A DNA stretch of 64,000 nt from an uncultured Acetatifactor sp. (GCA_947594835.1 CANQEH010000010.1:1-64000), one strand, 5' to 3'. Shown: positions 26,061-35,075, counted from the stretch's first letter. The notes: generated by a model not told the origin, from the letters alone. Made by a program: numbers and translations.

Positions 26061-26075
26061 CGAGAATGATTCTCA
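26061..26075 (+). promoter_or_regulatory. Fur box
   Basis: CGAGAATGATTCTCA matches the 7-1-7 Fur consensus TGATAATNATTATCA at 11 or 12 of 14 defined positions and is nearly palindromic. It lies directly after the -10, suiting iron-dependent repression. Confidence 0.75.
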
Positions 26076-26100
26076 AAAACAACGTTGGGAGGAGCAGCTG

Positions 26101-26274
26101 ATGGGAGACGTGGTGGTTCTTTTAGCCCTTTTGGCAGGGGTTTTTCTGATTCTGCGAAGCCAGATCCGCAAATTCCGCAGGGGGGAGTGCAGCGGAGGCT
26201 GTCCGGGCTGTTCGGGCTGTCAGGGCGGCTGCAGCGCCTGTGAGGAGAAGCAGGCCGGAAAGAAGGAAACCTGA
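26101..26274 (+). CDS. FeoB-associated-type Cys-rich membrane mini-protein
   Basis: The 57-residue protein starts with a hydrophobic helix (MGDVVVLLALLAGVFLILRS). A basic stretch and a Cys cluster CSGGCPGCSGCQGGCSAC follow. This layout is that of the small FeoB-associated Cys-rich membrane proteins found next to ferrous-iron transporters. GGGAGGAG is 6 bp before the ATG. A promoter with a Fur box lies upstream, so it is probably expressed under iron limitation. feoA and feoB are not adjacent, so its partner is elsewhere or it acts alone. A terminator follows. Confidence 0.8.
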   Translation: MGDVVVLLALLAGVFLILRSQIRKFRRGECSGGCPGCSGCQGGCSACEEKQAGKKET

Positions 26275-26281
26275 GGGAGAT

Positions 26282-26320
26282 AAAAAAAGGACATTTTTAG
26301 GTGTCCTTTTTTATTTTTTT
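26282..26320 (+). terminator. Terminator after the Cys-rich mini-protein gene
   Basis: AAAAAAAGGACA pairs with TGTCCTTTTTT, followed by further T residues. Confidence 0.88.
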
Positions 26321-26386
26321 CTTTCCCTGAAAACAGGAATATGCTATACTGAAAGCTGAAAATATATAAAGAAATTGGGTGATGCC

Positions 26387-27391
26387 ATGTCGGAGGAAAG
26401 GGCGCGGGCAGATGCCCGCAGGCAGAGACGGGTCAGGCGGCTGAAAAAAGGGATTGTCCTGGCTTTAGCGCTCCTTGGTTCCACACCCTTTTTGTTGTGC
26501 GTCTTTCTGGCGGTAAGAATCCGGGATTTAAACGGCAGCATTGCCGTGCTGACAGCAAAAGTGGGGCTTCTTACGGAGGAGATGACCCGGCAGCAGGCTT
26601 TGCTGCAGGGATTGATGGACGATACCAGAACCGTTGGAGAGGGCAGACAGGAGGAGAATGCGTCCGGCCTGTCTTTGTCCGGCGACCGGATTGCAGCGGA
26701 CGGGGCGGCGCAGACAGAAGCTGAGGCAGAGGCTGACGCAGAGGAGCAGGAGGCACTTCACAAGGTCTATCTGACCTTCGACGACGGCCCCAGCGCCAAC
26801 ACGGAAAAGATACTGGACATTCTGGACGATTACGGCGTAAAGGCCACCTTTTTTGTGGTGGGGAAGGAATCGGATGCGGACAAGGAGGCCCTGCGGCAGA
26901 TTGTGGAACGGGGGCATACCCTGGGGATGCACTCCTTCAGCCATAAGTACGCGCAGATCTATGCCTCTGTGGAAGACTTTGCCGAGGATTTTGTGAAGCT
27001 GCGCAGTTATCTGGAGGAAGTGACCGGGGTGGTCTGCGATGTCTATCGGTTTCCAGGGGGCAGCTCCAACACGGTGAGCAGCGTGGATATGAAGGAATTT
27101 GCGGAATATCTGGACAGCTGGGACGTGCGCTTTTTCGACTGGAATGTCTCCTCCGGGGATGCGGGCAGGCGGCTGCTTACGGCAGAGGAGCTGACAGAAA
27201 ATTCCCTGCAGGGCATCGGGGACAGGGAGGTCTCCGTGATCCTGATGCACGACGCGGCGGGGCGGCCCACTACCGTAGAGGCGCTGCCGTCCATCATCGA
27301 GAGCATTTTGTCCATGGAGGACACTGTGATCCTTCCCATCACAGAAAAGACCAGGCCGGTTCAACACATACACTGGGAAGACGAAGAATAA
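26387..27391 (+). CDS. Membrane-anchored polysaccharide deacetylase (PgdA-like)
   Basis: The 334-residue protein has an N-terminal transmembrane helix (about residues 25-45), a linker rich in Ala and Glu, and a C-terminal NodB-type deacetylase domain. The catalytic motifs are complete: TFDDGPS with the metal Asp, HSFSHKY with two metal His, YRFPGGSSN, and VILMHDAAG. It probably N-deacetylates peptidoglycan GlcNAc at the cell surface. The start at 26387 (MSEERARAD) has only a weak ribosome-binding site; TTG 26375 is an alternative. The bactofilin gene follows 16 bp later. Confidence 0.9.
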   Translation: MSEERARADARRQRRVRRLKKGIVLALALLGSTPFLLCVFLAVRIRDLNGSIAVLTAKVGLLTEEMTRQQALLQGLMDDTRTVGEGRQEENASGLSLSGDRIAADGAAQTEAEAEADAEEQEALHKVYLTFDDGPSANTEKILDILDDYGVKATFFVVGKESDADKEALRQIVERGHTLGMHSFSHKYAQIYASVEDFAEDFVKLRSYLEEVTGVVCDVYRFPGGSSNTVSSVDMKEFAEYLDSWDVRFFDWNVSSGDAGRRLLTAEELTENSLQGIGDREVSVILMHDAAGRPTTVEALPSIIESILSMEDTVILPITEKTRPVQHIHWEDEE

Positions 27392-27407
27392 ATGGAGGTT
27401 AGAGGGA

Positions 27408-28376
27408 ATGGGTTTTTTCTCGGATTTGAAAGAAGATTTGTCGCAGGCGGTCAACGAGCTGAAAGCGGAAGGAGAGCAGGCCGTCGGAGGGGAGACGCCT
27501 AAGGAGACGTCCCAGGAGACGCCCAAGGAGGCGTCAGAGGCAGATGATCTGGCCCAGGAGATCTCCCTGGAGGCCATGCTGGAGGGCCTGGAGGAATCCC
27601 CTGTAGCGGAGTCGTTTGCGGCTCCAGAGGTGCATACGGAGCCTGAGACAGCCCCGGAAGAGCCGAAACAGGCGGCTTCCGAAGAGGAAGAGGAAGACGC
27701 AGAGCCCCGGGAGGGCGGCGCAGTGCCGGAGGCCCCTGAACTGGAAAGCCTTCTGGATCAGATGTTGGCGGAGAGCCCCCGGGAGGAGGAGCAGGCGGAG
27801 GAGCCTGCCGCAGAGGAAAGCAGTCAGACATTAAAAACAGAGAGCAAAGGAGCAGGAAACCACATGGAGATCAATACGGAAAGAGTTGCAGTAGACGAGA
27901 CTTCTGTTATCACGGAGGGGATGACCATCACGGGCGACATCAGCACGGAAGGCTCCATCGATGTGACCGGCACCGTAAACGGCAACATTGACGCGCTGGG
28001 CAAGCTCAACATCACGGGCCATATCAACGGCAATTCCAAGGCCTCCGAAATTTATGCGGAGAGCGCAAAAATCAACGGCGAGGTGGTCAGCGAGGGAGCG
28101 GTAAAGATCGGGGCAAGCTCCGTTGTGATCGGCAATATCACCGCTACCAGCGCAGCCATTGCAGGCGCAGTGAAGGGCGATATCGACGTGAGAGGCCCTG
28201 TCATTCTGGACGCATCCGCCATTGTGATGGGCAATATCAAGAGCAAATCCGTCCAGATCAACAACGGGGCGGTTATCGAGGGTATGTGCTCCCAGTGCTA
28301 TGCGGATGTGAACCCCACGTCCTTCTTTGAAGAGTACAAGCCCGACGTAGTGCGCAAGGCAAGGACTTCCAAATAA
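27408..28376 (+). CDS. Bactofilin-family polymer-forming protein with acidic N-terminus
   Basis: The 322-residue protein has a long acidic, low-complexity N-terminal region (to about residue 150, with many Glu and Pro). A bactofilin beta-helix follows (VITEGMTITGDISTEGSIDV, VNGNIDALGKLNITGHINGN, VIGNITATSAAIAGAVKGDI). Bactofilins form filaments that position wall enzymes. Co-location with a wall deacetylase supports a cell-shape or wall role. Classical bactofilins have short tails, so the 150-residue acidic head is unusual. An in-frame ATG after the head (MEINTERVAV, 27864) could give a short form. Confidence 0.88.
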   Translation: MGFFSDLKEDLSQAVNELKAEGEQAVGGETPKETSQETPKEASEADDLAQEISLEAMLEGLEESPVAESFAAPEVHTEPETAPEEPKQAASEEEEEDAEPREGGAVPEAPELESLLDQMLAESPREEEQAEEPAAEESSQTLKTESKGAGNHMEINTERVAVDETSVITEGMTITGDISTEGSIDVTGTVNGNIDALGKLNITGHINGNSKASEIYAESAKINGEVVSEGAVKIGASSVVIGNITATSAAIAGAVKGDIDVRGPVILDASAIVMGNIKSKSVQINNGAVIEGMCSQCYADVNPTSFFEEYKPDVVRKARTSK

Positions 28377-28395
28377 GAGAAAGCAGGCGGGGAAA

Positions 28396-29094
28396 ATGCA
28401 GAGAATATTGTTGAAACTCAGCGGCGAGGCTTTGGCCGGGGAGAAAAAAACGGGATTTGACGAAGACACCGTGCGGAAGGTGGCGCTGCAGGTAAAGCAG
28501 CTGGCCCACAGCGGGCTCCAGGTGGGAGTGGTCATCGGCGGCGGCAATTTCTGGCGGGGCCGCACCAGCGAGGACATCGACCGCACCAAGGCGGATCAGA
28601 TCGGGATGCTTGCCACGGTGATGAACTGTATTTATGTCTCCGAGATCTTCCGCTCCGAGGGGATGAAAACCAGCATCCTGACCCCTTTTGAATGCGGTTC
28701 CTTCACGAAGCTGTTTTCCAAGGACAGGGCGAACAGATACTTTGCCGACGGGCAGGTGGTATTTTTTGCGGGCGGCACGGGCCATCCCTATTTTTCCACG
28801 GACACCGGCGTGGTGCTGCGGGCCATCGAGGTGGAGGCGGATGTGATCCTGTTGGCCAAGTCCATCGACGGGGTGTATGACGACGACCCGGGCAGGAATC
28901 CCCAGGCGAAAAAGTACAGCCAGGTGTCCATCGACGAAGTCATTGCGAAAAATCTCCAGGTGGTGGATATGACGGCTTCCATCCTTGCCAGGGACAACAA
29001 GATGCCTATGTGGGTGTTCGGCTTAAACGAGGAGAACAGCATTGTAAACGCGGTACAGGGAAACTTTAACGGCACGAAAGTCACGGTTTGTTGA
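28396..29094 (+). CDS. pyrH: UMP kinase
   Basis: The 232-residue hexameric kinase converts UMP to UDP. Marks are LLKLSGEALAGE, VVIGGGNFWRGR, DQIGMLATVMN, FFAGGTGHPYFSTDT and the uridine-site region LLAKSIDGVYDDDP. Length is typical. It starts 19 bp after the bactofilin stop and heads the conserved pyrH-frr-uppS-cdsA-dxr-rseP run. Confidence 0.96.
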   Translation: MQRILLKLSGEALAGEKKTGFDEDTVRKVALQVKQLAHSGLQVGVVIGGGNFWRGRTSEDIDRTKADQIGMLATVMNCIYVSEIFRSEGMKTSILTPFECGSFTKLFSKDRANRYFADGQVVFFAGGTGHPYFSTDTGVVLRAIEVEADVILLAKSIDGVYDDDPGRNPQAKKYSQVSIDEVIAKNLQVVDMTASILARDNKMPMWVFGLNEENSIVNAVQGNFNGTKVTVC

Positions 29095-29123
29095 GTCAAT
29101 AGGAAAGAAAAGAGGATGAAGCC

Positions 29124-29675
29124 ATGGATGCGAGATTGCAGCAGTACGACGATAAGATGAAGAAGACTCTGGAATACCTGGAGGCAGATTACGCGGGCAT
29201 CCGCGCAGGACGCGCCAATCCCCATGTGCTGGATAAGCTGCGGGTGGACTATTACGGGACGCCGACCCCGATCCAGCAGGTGGGCAATATCACTGTGCCG
29301 GAGGCGCGGATCATCCAGATTGCGCCCTGGGAGAAATCCCTGATCAAGGAGATTGAAAAGGCCATCATGACCTCCGACATTGGCATCAATCCCTCCAACG
29401 ACGGCAGCGTCATCCGCCTGGTGTTTCCGGAACTGACGGAGGAGAGGAGAAAAGATCTGGTCAAGGAAGTGAAGAAGAAAGCGGAGGAGAGCCGCGTGGC
29501 TGTCCGCAATATCCGCCGGGAGGGAAACGACGCCCTGAAAAAACTGGGAAAGACGGAAATCTCGGAGGACGAGATCAAGCAGATGGAAGACCAGCTGCAG
29601 AAACTCACCGACAAATACATCAAAGAAATCGACGGCCTGATGGAGGCCAAATCCAAGGAAATTATGACCGTTTGA
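29124..29675 (+). CDS. frr: Ribosome recycling factor
   Basis: The 183-residue protein has the RRF signature: [58 protein letters not shown] and [20 protein letters not shown]. With EF-G it splits post-termination ribosomes. GAGG-type site before the ATG. Located directly after pyrH, as in most bacteria. Confidence 0.97.
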   Translation: MDARLQQYDDKMKKTLEYLEADYAGIRAGRANPHVLDKLRVDYYGTPTPIQQVGNITVPEARIIQIAPWEKSLIKEIEKAIMTSDIGINPSNDGSVIRLVFPELTEERRKDLVKEVKKKAEESRVAVRNIRREGNDALKKLGKTEISEDEIKQMEDQLQKLTDKYIKEIDGLMEAKSKEIMTV

Positions 29676-29750
29676 TCCGGCAGGCAGAGACGGGAGTGGA
29701 GAGAGGTCCGCTCCCTTTTTGCGCGGATGCCGCGGTGAAAGGATAGGGCG

Positions 29751-30467
29751 ATGAGGGAAGAAAACGTACCGCGCCATGTGGCGATCATCTTAGACGGCAA
29801 CGGCCGTTGGGCAAAGGCCAGGCATAAGCCCCGCAATTACGGCCATGTCCAGGGGGCGAAAACGGTGGAGACGATCTGTGAAGAGGCCTACAAGATGGGC
29901 ATCCAGTATCTGACTGTGTATGCCTTCTCCACAGAAAACTGGAACCGGCCCAAGGATGAGGTGGAAGCGCTGATGAAGCTCCTCCGGGACTACATGAAGA
30001 CCTGCCTGAAGACGGCGGAGAAAAACAGGATGTGCGTCCGGGTGCTGGGCGACAAGCGAAGGCTGGACGAGGATATCAGAAAGCGGATACAGGAGCTGGA
30101 GGAGGCAACAAAGGACAACGACGGGCTGCATTTCCAGATCGCCATCAACTACGGCGGCAGGGACGAGATCGTGCGCGCAGTCCGGAAACTGGCGGAGGAA
30201 GCGGCAAGCGGACAGATCGATCCCGGGCAGATCTCGGAGGAGACCGTCGCAGATCTTCTAGACACCGCAGGCCTGCCGGAGCCGGATCTGCTCATCCGCA
30301 CCTGCAACGAACAGCGGATTTCCAATTTCCTGCTGTGGCAGCTGGCCTACACGGAGCTTTACTTCACCCCGGTGCCCTGGCCGGATTTTACAAAGGAAGA
30401 ATTGATCAAAGCCGTGGAGGCATATAATCATAGGGATAGGAAGTACGGCGGGCTGAAGGAGGGATGA
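29751..30467 (+). CDS. uppS: Isoprenyl (undecaprenyl diphosphate) synthase
   Basis: The 238-residue cis-prenyltransferase makes the C55 carrier for wall synthesis. HVAIILDGNGRWAK holds the catalytic Asp, and YAFSTENWNRP and the C-terminal substrate loop are present. The loop usually reads RTSGEQRLSNF, here RTCNEQRISNF, keeping Glu, Arg and Ser. AAAGGA precedes the ATG. cdsA follows 4 bp later. Confidence 0.95.
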   Translation: MREENVPRHVAIILDGNGRWAKARHKPRNYGHVQGAKTVETICEEAYKMGIQYLTVYAFSTENWNRPKDEVEALMKLLRDYMKTCLKTAEKNRMCVRVLGDKRRLDEDIRKRIQELEEATKDNDGLHFQIAINYGGRDEIVRAVRKLAEEAASGQIDPGQISEETVADLLDTAGLPEPDLLIRTCNEQRISNFLLWQLAYTELYFTPVPWPDFTKEELIKAVEAYNHRDRKYGGLKEG

Positions 30468-30471
30468 CGGG

Positions 30472-31296
30472 ATGTTTTGGACCAGACTATCAAGCGGGAT
30501 TGTGCTGGTGGTGATAGCGGCCCTGGCCCTCGGATACGGCGGGCTTGTGCTGGCGGTGCTCCTCTGGGCTGTCTCTCTTGCGGCGCTTCTGGAACTGACG
30601 AAGGCCTTTTACGGCGGGGAGGGCCATGGGAGACGTAACGGCCTGGAGCTTCTGGGGATGGCGGGCGTCACCTTCTACTATCTTGCGCTGTATTTTGCCG
30701 GGGACGACACCTGGCTTTTGCTCTGTCTGGTGGGATTTTTCCTGGCGGTTATGTTTGTCTATGTGATCAGGTTTCCCAAATATCACGCCAGCCAGGCAGC
30801 CGCTTTGGTATTTTCCTTTCTCTATGCCCCGGTGATGCTGTCCTTTGTGTACCGCACCAGATCCGGCCCCCAGGGCTTTTACCTGGTGTGGATGATCCTG
30901 CTCAGCGCCTGGGGCTGCGATACCTGCGCCTATGTGGCGGGAATGCTGTTCGGACACAAAAAGATCTTTCCCCGTTTAAGCCCGAAGAAAACCCTGGAGG
31001 GCTGTATCGGCGGCGTGCTGGGCGCAGGGCTTCTTGGCTGGCTGTACGGCGCGTTTGTTGTGGAGCGGGCCTTCCCGGAGCAGTCGGTGAGCTGGGCGGC
31101 AGCCCTCATCTGCAGCCTGGGGGCGGTGATGGGGATGGTGGGGGATCTGGCGGCCTCCGCCGTGAAACGAAACTTTGAGATCAAGGACTACGGCAAGCTG
31201 ATCCCCGGGCATGGGGGCATCATGGACCGGTTTGACAGCGTGATTATCACGGCGCCGATGACCTATCTGATGACGATTTTACTGCTGGGACGGTAA
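30472..31296 (+). CDS. cdsA: Phosphatidate cytidylyltransferase
   Basis: The 274-residue membrane enzyme makes CDP-diacylglycerol. It has about eight hydrophobic segments and the family signature SAVKRNFEIKDYGKLIPGHG followed by GIMDRFD. It is placed between uppS and dxr as in other Firmicutes. Confidence 0.95.
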   Translation: MFWTRLSSGIVLVVIAALALGYGGLVLAVLLWAVSLAALLELTKAFYGGEGHGRRNGLELLGMAGVTFYYLALYFAGDDTWLLLCLVGFFLAVMFVYVIRFPKYHASQAAALVFSFLYAPVMLSFVYRTRSGPQGFYLVWMILLSAWGCDTCAYVAGMLFGHKKIFPRLSPKKTLEGCIGGVLGAGLLGWLYGAFVVERAFPEQSVSWAAALICSLGAVMGMVGDLAASAVKRNFEIKDYGKLIPGHGGIMDRFDSVIITAPMTYLMTILLLGR

Positions 31297-31314
31297 GGAT
31301 TTGCGCCGTTTGAG

Positions 31315-32499
31315 ATGGAAATGGGGATGAAGGAAATGCACCAGGAGACAAAGAGGATCGCCATATTGGGCTCTACGGGTTCCATCGGCACCCAGACGCT
31401 GGAGATCGTCCGAAACAATCCCGATCTGCGGGTGGTGGCTCTGGCCGCGGGCGCCAATGTAGAGAGGATGGAGGTCCAGATCAGGGAGTTTCACCCTGCG
31501 GTGGCAGGAATGTGGACGGAGAGCGCGGCAGCGGATCTGAAGGCCAGGGTGGCCGATCTGGAGGTCAAGGTGGTATCCGGCATGGAGGGGCTTTTAGAGA
31601 TCGCGGCTTTGCCCCAAAGCCAGGTATTGGTGACCGCCATTGTGGGAATGATTGGTATCAGGCCCACCATTGCAGCCATCCAGGCAGGCAAGGACATTGC
31701 CCTGGCCAACAAGGAGACGCTGGTGACCGCAGGGCATATCATCATGCCCCTGTCCCGGGAGAAGGGCGTGTCTATCCTGCCGGTGGACAGTGAGCACAGC
31801 GCCATTTTCCAGTCGCTGAACGGGGAGCCTGCCGGACGGGTGGAAAAGATCCTGCTTACGGCATCCGGCGGGCCTTTCCGGGGGAAGACCAGGCAGCAGC
31901 TGGCGCAGATGAAGGCAGAGGACGCCCTGCGCCATCCCAACTGGAACATGGGGCCCAAGGTGACGGTGGATTCCTCTACCCTGGTCAACAAAGGGCTGGA
32001 GGTGATGGAGGCCAGATGGCTGTTTGACGTCGCCCTGGAGAAGATACAAGTGCTGGTGCACCCCCAGAGCATCCTCCACTCGGCGGTACAGTTTGTGGAC
32101 GGGGCCGTCATGGGGCAGATGGGGATTCCGGATATGAAGCTTCCGATCCAGTATGCGCTGTTTTACCCGGACAGAAGGCCCATGGAGGGGAAACGGGTGG
32201 ATTTTACCCAACTGGGGCAGCTGACCTTTGAGGAGCCGGACACCGATACCTTTCCGGGACTTGCCCTGGCCTATCGGAGCGCAGAACGGGGCGGCACCAT
32301 GCCCACTGTGTTTAACGCGGCAAACGAAAAAGCTGTGGCGCTGTTTCTGGAGGGAAAGATCGGGTATCTGCAGATCCCGGAGCTGATTGCGGACGCCATG
32401 GAGCGCCACCGGGTGGTGGAAAATCCTACGGTGGAGCAGATTCTGGAGGCGGAGCGGCAGACGTATGAATCGATTGCAGGAAGGATAACTTGCGGATGA
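31315..32499 (+). CDS. dxr: 1-deoxy-D-xylulose 5-phosphate reductoisomerase
   Basis: The enzyme carries out the second step of the MEP isoprenoid pathway. Marks are the NADPH-binding AILGSTGSIGTQTLEIV, ANKETLVTAG, PVDSEHSAIFQ (metal-binding), LTASGGPFRGK and the flexible loop HPNWNMGPKVTVDSSTLVNK. Several in-frame ATGs lie at 31315, 31321, 31327 and 31336; the first is used, but a start at 31327 or 31336 is equally possible. The stop overlaps the rseP start (ATGA). Confidence 0.95.
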   Translation: MEMGMKEMHQETKRIAILGSTGSIGTQTLEIVRNNPDLRVVALAAGANVERMEVQIREFHPAVAGMWTESAAADLKARVADLEVKVVSGMEGLLEIAALPQSQVLVTAIVGMIGIRPTIAAIQAGKDIALANKETLVTAGHIIMPLSREKGVSILPVDSEHSAIFQSLNGEPAGRVEKILLTASGGPFRGKTRQQLAQMKAEDALRHPNWNMGPKVTVDSSTLVNKGLEVMEARWLFDVALEKIQVLVHPQSILHSAVQFVDGAVMGQMGIPDMKLPIQYALFYPDRRPMEGKRVDFTQLGQLTFEEPDTDTFPGLALAYRSAERGGTMPTVFNAANEKAVALFLEGKIGYLQIPELIADAMERHRVVENPTVEQILEAERQTYESIAGRITCG

Positions 32500-33563
32500 T
32501 AACGTTGATTTTGTTTATTGTCATCTTCGGCGTGGTGGTCATCGCCCACGAATTTGGACATTTTTTGCTGGCAAAGGCAAACGGGATTCATGTGGTGGAA
32601 TTTTCGGTGGGGATGGGGCCGAATCTCTTTTCCGTGAAAAAAGGGGACACAAAGTATTCCCTGAAGCTTTTCCCCATCGGCGGCGCCTGTATGTTTGAAG
32701 GGGAAGACGGCCTGATGGAAAAGGATCAGGAGCCCAGCCCCGGGTCTTTCCTCAAAGCCTCCGTGTGGGGCAGGATTTCCACGGTGGCGGCAGGGCCGTT
32801 TTTTAACTTCATCCTGGCCTTTGCCATCGCCTTTCTCATGGTGAATATGACGGACAGCATCGCCATACGGGATCCTGTGGCCACCCAGGTGATGGAGGGA
32901 GGCGGCGCTGAAGCCGCCGGTCTGCAGGACGGGGATGTGATCCTCTCCCTCAATGGGGAGAAGATCCGGCTGTATCAGGAGATTTCCCTGTATATGCAGG
33001 CTTCCTATCGGGGCGGAGAGCTGGAGGTGGCCTATGAGAGGGACGGCGAAATCTACACTACCCGGCTGACGCCCCAGTACGACCAGACCTCCGGCGGATA
33101 CCTGCTGGGCGTGGCAAATGCGGAATTTGTGGAGCCCAAGGGGCTGGATCTGTTCCGATATGCCTGGTATGAGATGCGCTATTCTGTGAAAGCCACTTAC
33201 AAGAGCCTGGGGATGCTGTTCCAGGGCCGGGTGAGCAGGCAGGATGTGGCCGGGCCGGTGGGCATTGCCGTGAATGTGGTGGGAAAGACCTATGAGACGG
33301 CAAAAGAGTACGGATGGCAGAGCGTGCTCTTAAGTATGCTCAACATCACGCTGATGCTGTCGGTAAACTTAGGAATTTTAAATCTTCTGCCCGTCCCTGC
33401 GCTGGACGGCGGCAGGCTGGTCTTTCTGCTTTTAGAGGTGGTGCGGGGGAAACCCGTCCCGCCGGAAAAGGAAGGCATGGTTCACTTTGTGGGCCTGATG
33501 TTCTTTATGCTTTTGATGGTAGTCATCTTCTTTAACGATCTGGCGAATATCTTCGCTTCTTAA
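32496..33563 (+). CDS. rseP: Site-2 metalloprotease RseP/RasP
   Basis: This intramembrane zinc protease of about 355 residues has HEFGH in the first transmembrane helix, a PDZ domain (GGGAEAAGLQDGDVILSLNG) and the C-terminal NLLPVPALDGGRLVF motif with the third zinc ligand. It cleaves anti-sigma factors and remnant signal peptides in the membrane. ATG 32496 overlaps the dxr stop; a TTG at 32490 would add two residues. ispG normally follows but is absent here. Confidence 0.95.
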   Translation: MITLILFIVIFGVVVIAHEFGHFLLAKANGIHVVEFSVGMGPNLFSVKKGDTKYSLKLFPIGGACMFEGEDGLMEKDQEPSPGSFLKASVWGRISTVAAGPFFNFILAFAIAFLMVNMTDSIAIRDPVATQVMEGGGAEAAGLQDGDVILSLNGEKIRLYQEISLYMQASYRGGELEVAYERDGEIYTTRLTPQYDQTSGGYLLGVANAEFVEPKGLDLFRYAWYEMRYSVKATYKSLGMLFQGRVSRQDVAGPVGIAVNVVGKTYETAKEYGWQSVLLSMLNITLMLSVNLGILNLLPVPALDGGRLVFLLLEVVRGKPVPPEKEGMVHFVGLMFFMLLMVVIFFNDLANIFAS

Positions 33564-33579
33564 ACGAAAAGGAAATCCT

Positions 33580-34281
33580 ATGGTCTATACAACATCCGCT
33601 TACTGGCAGCGGGGGGAAAATGATTCCGCCCTGCTGCTGCAGCACACGCGGTATGCCCGGACGCCCTTTGTCCTGGCCTGCGTCTGTGCGGCCGAGGGAG
33701 AGGCCCAGGCAAAAGCCGGAGCCTATCTGACCAAACAGCTGCTGCAGTGGTTTCAAAAACTTCCCCAAAAAAGAATTGCGAAAGCTCCCGGCCCCCGGCT
33801 TGCGGGCCTGGCGCCGGGGCTTTCGGCCTTTTTTCAGAAAACTGACGGTGAAATTGCATCCTGCGGGCTGCTTCCTGCCGGGGACCGGGCCCAGGTGACG
33901 GGGATTTTCTGCGCGGGGCCCTGTTTCCTTCTGTTCCACCGGGGCAGTTCCCGGATCTTTTTGATGCAGCAAAACCTGCACGGCGGCTGTGTCCGGGCCA
34001 TTCCACAAAAGACCTGGGGAGACAAGACGGCGGGCAGCGCCGGGGAGGTCTTTCTGCGACCGGGCGTCCTGCAGGAGGACGTGGGCCTGCTGATTGCCTC
34101 CCAGTCGATGGTTGACTGTATTGGTCAAGAAAAGATCGGGGAATGTCTTGATGTGACGCAAATGTCGGGAAAGGCGCAGACGGACAGGCATCTCAGGGAA
34201 TTGGGGCGTCTGGCCCAGAACCTGGGAGGGAGACATATGACGGCAGTGTTTTTGCAAAGCGGAGGGGAGGAAGGCGTTTGA
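33580..34281 (+). CDS. Degenerate PP2C-like protein (putative pseudophosphatase)
   Basis: The 233-residue protein can be aligned by pattern with PP2C phosphatases, but the metal-binding Asp residues are gone. The N-terminal RGENDSALLL resembles RxxNEDS. Where DGMGG is expected, it reads CAAEGE (36-41); GDSR reads GSSR (122-125); CSDG reads ASQS (173-176); and the final DNxT reads RHMT (218-221). It overlaps the downstream kinase by 4 bp, so the two are made together. I infer a regulatory partner of the kinase rather than an active phosphatase. The fold assignment rests on motif order only. Confidence 0.6.
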   Translation: MVYTTSAYWQRGENDSALLLQHTRYARTPFVLACVCAAEGEAQAKAGAYLTKQLLQWFQKLPQKRIAKAPGPRLAGLAPGLSAFFQKTDGEIASCGLLPAGDRAQVTGIFCAGPCFLLFHRGSSRIFLMQQNLHGGCVRAIPQKTWGDKTAGSAGEVFLRPGVLQEDVGLLIASQSMVDCIGQEKIGECLDVTQMSGKAQTDRHLRELGRLAQNLGGRHMTAVFLQSGGEEGV

Positions 34282-35075
34282 GAGAAGAGAAAAGCGGCGG
34301 GACGGTCCTGACGCCCTGGGGGGAGAGCCTGCGCCTTGTGCGCTGCCTGGGGAGCGGGGCCTTCTCCCGGGTCTACCTGGTGCGGGAGGAGGGGACGGGA
34401 GCATGGTTTGCCTGCAAGGTCAGCGGGGCGGCGCAGCTGCTGGAAAGAGAGGGAGAGCTGATGGCCCGGATACGCCATCCCCTGTTTCCCGGTTTTTGCG
34501 GGCAGTGGCAGCGGGACGGCAAGGGGTTTCTTCTGATGGAATATGTCTGCGGATGCAGCCTGGAGGCGCTTTTAAGGCGCCGGGGGGCTTTCCCGGAGGG
34601 CCAGGTCAGGCGCGTGGGGATCGAGCTGGCGGAGGGGCTGAAAATTCTGCACGAACTGCCGGAGCCGGTGATTTTCAGGGACGTGAAGCCGCAGAACATC
34701 CTCCTGCGCCAGGACGGCAGGGTGAAACTGTTGGACTTGGGAGCCGCCTGCCGGATGCGCCAGCGGGACTCGATGGCGGGCACGCCGGGGTACGCGGCCC
34801 CGGAACAGCTTCTTCCGGGAGCGCCCCTTACTCCCGCCAGCGACGTGTACGGCGTGGGGAGGACCCTCCAGGCCATGGCGGGGGCAGACTGCGGCAGAAA
34901 GCTGAAAAATCTGCTTGCGCGCTGCACCAGGACAGAGCCCGGGAGGCGGTTTCCCGATATGCCTTCCCTGCGCGACGCCCTGGCACAGAAGAAGGAAATT
35001 TCCCGGAGCGTCTGCCTGGAAAACCTCTGGGAAACCAACTATAAACAGGACTATGACGTCCGTGTCGAAAAATGA
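34278..35075 (+). CDS. Hanks-type serine/threonine protein kinase
   Basis: The 265-residue protein is a single kinase domain without transmembrane helix or PASTA repeats. Motifs: glycine loop GSGAFSRVY (25-33), ATP-binding Lys47 (ACKV), Glu in helix C, catalytic loop FRDVKPQN (133-140), DLG (153-155) in place of DFG, and APE (174-176). Asp and Asn of the catalytic loop are kept, so activity is plausible. The 3' end extends past the domain by a short charged tail. It is coupled to the PP2C-like gene and ends the rseP transcript. Confidence 0.88.
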   Translation: MREEKSGGTVLTPWGESLRLVRCLGSGAFSRVYLVREEGTGAWFACKVSGAAQLLEREGELMARIRHPLFPGFCGQWQRDGKGFLLMEYVCGCSLEALLRRRGAFPEGQVRRVGIELAEGLKILHELPEPVIFRDVKPQNILLRQDGRVKLLDLGAACRMRQRDSMAGTPGYAAPEQLLPGAPLTPASDVYGVGRTLQAMAGADCGRKLKNLLARCTRTEPGRRFPDMPSLRDALAQKKEISRSVCLENLWETNYKQDYDVRVEK

